Assembly: GCA_000697665.1 (NCBI GenBank) | Contig: KL197734.1 | Coordinates: 118,757-155,382, forward strand | Direction of reading: 5' to 3' | From: Jaapia argillacea MUCL 33604 | Taxonomy: Eukaryota > Basidiomycota > Agaricomycetes > Jaapiales > Jaapiaceae | Length of the DNA stretch: 36,626 nucleotides | Shown: positions 34,100 to 36,626 of the stretch, piece after piece | How positions within the stretch are numbered: the first letter of the stretch is position 1 | How the letters are laid out: every line of letters begins with the position of its first letter | Translations under genes and position numbers: made by a program | The notes under the pieces: generated by a model | Database searches by the model: none | What the model saw: the letters and a program-made list of their open reading frames with translations, nothing else | What the model was told of the DNA's origin: nothing

Positions 34100-34356
34100 A
34101 GGCGTCCTAACTATTGTTTGTACAATATACAGGAATAGCCCTGCCAGGTGGAGTGTGTTGACCCAGCATATTTGCACAATATTGTAATAGTGTTGTACAA
34201 TGTCAGACTGGCACAATATTATACAATTCTGGAATCACAACATAGGAGCCTAATTCTACAATTCTGGGTAGTGTTGTATAATAGAGTGCCAGGCTTTCTT
34301 AAATAGGGCTAAAATCAAAATAAAATTGAATAAAATCGAAATAAATCAAATAAAAT
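34100..34356. other. Start of AT-rich repetitive DNA at the copy E breakpoint
   Basis: From 34100 the composition changes to AT-rich with repeated ACAATATTGT/GTGTTGTACAAT-like words and no coding frame. The direct repeat TAGTGTTGTA(C/T)AAT occurs at about 34188 and 34269. It contains the small inverted-repeat unit listed separately. Confidence 0.6.
34208..34292. repeat. 85-bp MITE-like unit with 19-bp terminal inverted repeats
   Basis: The left end (34208-34226, beginning CTGGCACAA) and right end (34274-34292, ending GTGCCAG) are inverted copies matching at about 16 of 19 positions. It has no coding capacity. It may be a tiny non-autonomous element, or a fragment of a larger one that broke copy E. 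No clear target-site duplication was seen. Confidence 0.5.
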
Positions 34357-34710
34357 TGGGTTGTTTGACAGGTGATGTCATACACCCAAATAGGCAACTG
34401 ATCAATGTGAGGTCCAATAAATTCGAAAAAATCAGGAAAATTCAAAATAAAATTCTATTGGGTAGGGTGGGTACTTTGGGTTGTTTGGCAGATGATATAA
34501 TATGCCCAAATAGGCAACCATTCAATGAGAAGTCCAATGAATCCAGAAATTTGGAAATTTTCCAAATAAAATTAAATCGGGGTAGAGAGCACTTGGGGGT
34601 TGTTTGCTTGATAATGTAAGATCTCTAAATTGGAAATTTTATTCATATGGGTTGCATGAATCCAGAAAATTCAGAATAAATGGGAATAAAATTATTCTGA
34701 TCTCAAGTGA
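34357..34710. repeat. Three degenerate ~120-bp tandem repeats, AT-rich
   Basis: Units begin at 34357, 34477 and about 34594, each with TGGGTTGTTTG(A/G)C-like sequence (TGGGGGTTGTTTGC in the third). Further shared words are CCCAAATAGGCAAC, GTCCAAT(A/G)AAT and CAAATAAAAT or similar, followed by GGGTAG. Units 1 and 2 align over nearly their full length; unit 3 is more diverged. The plus-strand frame at 34326-34619 is open only because the repeats lack stops in one frame. Confidence 0.75.
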
Positions 34711-35133
34711 TAGTTGTTAGTGGTTGCTTATATAAGGAGTCAATTTTTATGACTTATGACTTTCTATATACAAATAGCCCAGATCATGAAATTCAGATAC
34801 AATAGTGACACTCATTTTGGTTGCTATGGAGACATTGTTACTTTACATACAGTAGACATCTACTTTTTAAAGTGGTATGTGGTTCTGGGATTTACTTATC
34901 ACCCCCAGTAGACAGACATGACAATTATCAAATTTGGAAGTTTATGTAATATAGGTGTCAACGGATAGCCTGAAGGTAGGGGAACCCAAATATACCACTG
35001 CCTTACTCATAGCATCATTACTTGACCTGCTACAAGCCAAACAAAATACAAAAATCTCCTGTTTTAAAATCATTTTGCATTTTGCCAGAGGTGCAGTGTG
35101 TCAAATGAGGTAAGGGTGCCCATTGTAGGATCT
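34711..35133. other. AT-rich DNA between the tandem repeats and the foldback element
   Basis: No open frame of note and no further internal repeat beyond short AGTAGACA words at about 34850 and 34908. Weak similarity (CAGTGTGTCAAATGAGGTAAGGGTGCC at about 35094-35120) to the sequence just outside the right arm of the foldback element suggests that the element may begin near 35094. Confidence 0.45.
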
Positions 35134-35474
35134 CCAAGATGGGGGCTACAATCCTAGATACTTACATAAGCATTCTCATGACTTTCATTTTTCACTGAAA
35201 CACTCACTAAAAGGGGGAAATCACCAGTTTGGTTGATGGTCAGACAACTCAGCAAAGTGGGATGACTCATTTTAGATGCTGGAAGGTGGGGGTACCATCT
35301 CAGATACTTGCATCAACCATTTTCACAACTTCAGTCTTACCGAAAATCACAAGTTGACTCACCAATTTGTGTTTTCCTGGGCACTTGGAGCAGGTGGGTA
35401 AGTGAGGAAAGTGTTCTCAGACATCTTTTACATTGGTCCACAATTTGAGATAGTTTGTTTGAGGTGACTGTGAA
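35134..35474 (+). repeat. Left inverted arm of the foldback element
   Basis: This arm aligns to the reverse complement of 35772-36112 over its whole length. Landmarks are GGGGGCTACAATCCTAGATA, CACCAGTTTGGTTGATGGTC, TTAGATGCTGGAAGGTGGGG and GTGTTTTCCTGGGCACT. Confidence 0.85.
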
Positions 35475-35771
35475 CAGTGGTTTTTAGTAACTCTAGATCT
35501 GAGGTTGGCCAAACAGTGAGTTGATACTGTACATGACCTGCAGTATCGACTGCCACCTCAAGACTGGGTTTGATGTGAGGAAGCTTAGTTTCAGAGGAAT
35601 GACCATGAGCATGGGTGATCAAGGATTCCTGACATTCATGGAGCATCAATACTATACCTAGAATTACCTTAGATTGTAGGTTGGTGAGTGAATGTGTGGT
35701 GAGAGTAAACTGGTTATCAACCAACCAACAACATTAGATCCAGAGTGGGTGAAAACCACTCATCAGAATTC

Positions 35772-36112
35772 TTCACAGTCACCTCAACCCAACCAAGTCA
35801 AGTCATGGACCTATGTGAAAGATATCTGAGAACACTTTCCTCACTTACCCACCTGCTCTGAGTGCCCAGGAAAACACAAATTGGTGAGTCAACTTGTGAT
35901 TTTCGGTAAAAATGAAGTTGTGAAAATGGTTGATGCAAGTATCTGAGATGGTAGCCCCACCTTCCAGCATCTAAGATGAGTCATCCCACTTTGCTGAGTT
36001 GTCCGACCATCAACCAAACTGGTGATTTCCACCTTTTAATGGGTGTTTCGGTGAAAAATGAAAGTCATGAGAATGCTGATGTAAGTATCTAGGATTGTAG
36101 CCCCCATCTTGG
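35772..36112 (-). repeat. Right inverted arm of the foldback element
   Basis: The reverse-complement partner of the left arm, of the same length (341 nt). It is followed at 36135-36148 by a 14-bp perfect palindrome (AGTCTTATAAGACT), which may mark the insertion junction. Confidence 0.85.
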
Positions 36113-36173
36113 CACCTGACCTTCCCACACTTTAAGTCTTATAAGACTCGACAAACAACGAGTTCAACAAGTC

Positions 36174-36398
36174 TTATTTGACTGGTTTGTACCAATCCTT
36201 GACTCTGGCAGGAAAGCCAGCAATACCTCTCGACTCCCAGGATATCTCGAGACCTGAGTCGGAGTCTTCTGGTGGCCATGCCATCACAATGAATGTCGGT
36301 GTCTGTTGCCAGGATTGCTTCCTGAAGCTTCTCGGCAACATCGAACCTTTGTCCTTGCTGTTGGAAACGATGAAGACAAATGTACCTTCTATAGCCAT
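36174..36398 (-). CDS. Unrecognised short reading frame at the right edge
   Basis: An ATG-started frame of 74 codons ending in KDWYKPVK. It has normal base composition compared with the AT-rich DNA to its left and contains FIVMAWPPEDSDSGLEISW, which looks protein-like. I recognise no family. A plus-strand frame of 90 codons overlaps it, so either could be a chance frame, or this may be an exon of a gene continuing past the window. Confidence 0.25.
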   Translation of the reverse strand: MAIEGTFVFIVSNSKDKGSMLPRSFRKQSWQQTPTFIVMAWPPEDSDSGLEISWESRGIAGFPARVKDWYKPVK

Positions 36399-36626
36399 GA
36401 AATATACATATAATTTCGCGATTTTTTGCTCATATCAAAGAGCCCAGTAAACACCATACCCTCATATGGATGAAACCATGATTTTACGGCTCCTTCCAAG
36501 GCAAATAAGACAATAAAAGCGAATTAATTGAGATGGAAAACACACAACTACAGTAGAGTAACTGAGGGGAAGATGGAGGTGCAGGAAGGGAGGAGAGAGA
36601 GGGAGGGAGGCTGAGAGACAGAGAAG
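36399..36626. other. Right-edge non-coding DNA with a GA-rich tract
   Basis: No gene. The last ~60 bp are an almost pure purine (GGAG/GAGA) tract running off the window. Confidence 0.6.

Larger units (their letters stand above)
35134..36112. mobile_element. Foldback-type element with long inverted arms, no coding capacity
   Basis: Two arms of 341 nt, 35134-35474 and 35772-36112, are inverted copies of each other at roughly 90% identity or better by eye. They flank a 297-nt spacer (35475-35771). The outer end of each arm reads CCAAGATGGGGGCTACAATCC. Neither arms nor spacer hold a transposase-like frame, so this is a non-autonomous element (foldback or long-TIR MITE type). The outermost 13 bp before the left arm look inserted relative to the right arm. 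The true ends may extend to about 35094 and 36135. The class is undetermined. Confidence 0.75.

Overview
The window looks like nuclear DNA of a filamentous basidiomycete, most likely an agaricomycete. The genes carry many short GT-AG introns of about 45-65 nt. The gene families also fit: a Bem1/Scd2-type PX domain, an AGC-type kinase with a long Ser/Pro-rich tail, a BTB protein with a C-terminal CAP-Gly-like domain, a basidiomycete GH5_7-like secreted protein and a Crinkler/RHS-like NTPase. I see no rRNA, tRNA, CRISPR array or bacterial feature. All calls come from reading the sequence and reconstructing splice sites by eye; no database search was possible.

Layout. 1-4.4 kb is eroding: an orphan PX-domain reading frame (994-1560), about 1.7 kb of broken frames, and a multi-exon gene resembling DUF6593 that is interrupted by a TAG. 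4.9-7.0 kb (minus) is a 13-exon secreted GH5_7-like gene of 467 codons whose catalytic residues are replaced. 8.6-10.8 kb (plus, copy A) and 12.2-14.5 kb (plus, copy B) are two members of an uncharacterised four-helix membrane-protein family with a large extracellular domain. 14.9-16.7 kb (minus) is an NTPase gene of RHS/Crinkler type with one in-frame TGA. It is transcribed divergently, from a 172-bp spacer, against an 802-codon AGC-like kinase (16.8-19.6 kb). 20.3-22.5 kb (minus) is family copy C. 23.6-28.0 kb (minus) is one 1,408-codon gene in four exons joining BTB/POZ to a CAP-Gly-like C-terminus. 29.0-31.1 kb (minus) is family copy D, and 32.6-34.1 kb (plus) is family copy E, a truncated pseudogene. 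From about 34.1 kb the composition changes sharply to AT-rich repetitive DNA: a small inverted-repeat unit, three degenerate ~120-bp tandem units, and a ~1-kb foldback element with two 341-nt inverted arms.

How it fits together. The main signal is the five-copy membrane-protein family spread over about 26 kb in both orientations (A+, B+, C-, D-, E+) between unrelated genes. The four intact copies share exon structure (four exons, the three introns at the same positions) and protein topology. A and D also share a conserved upstream block of about 130 bp, and C keeps a short box at the same distance from its start. D has lost the ancestral ATG and E is dead, so the family appears to be in active birth and death. 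I know of no function for it. The other genes show no obvious pathway link to it. The kinase and the BTB/CAP-Gly gene look like ordinary single-copy genes around which the family has expanded.
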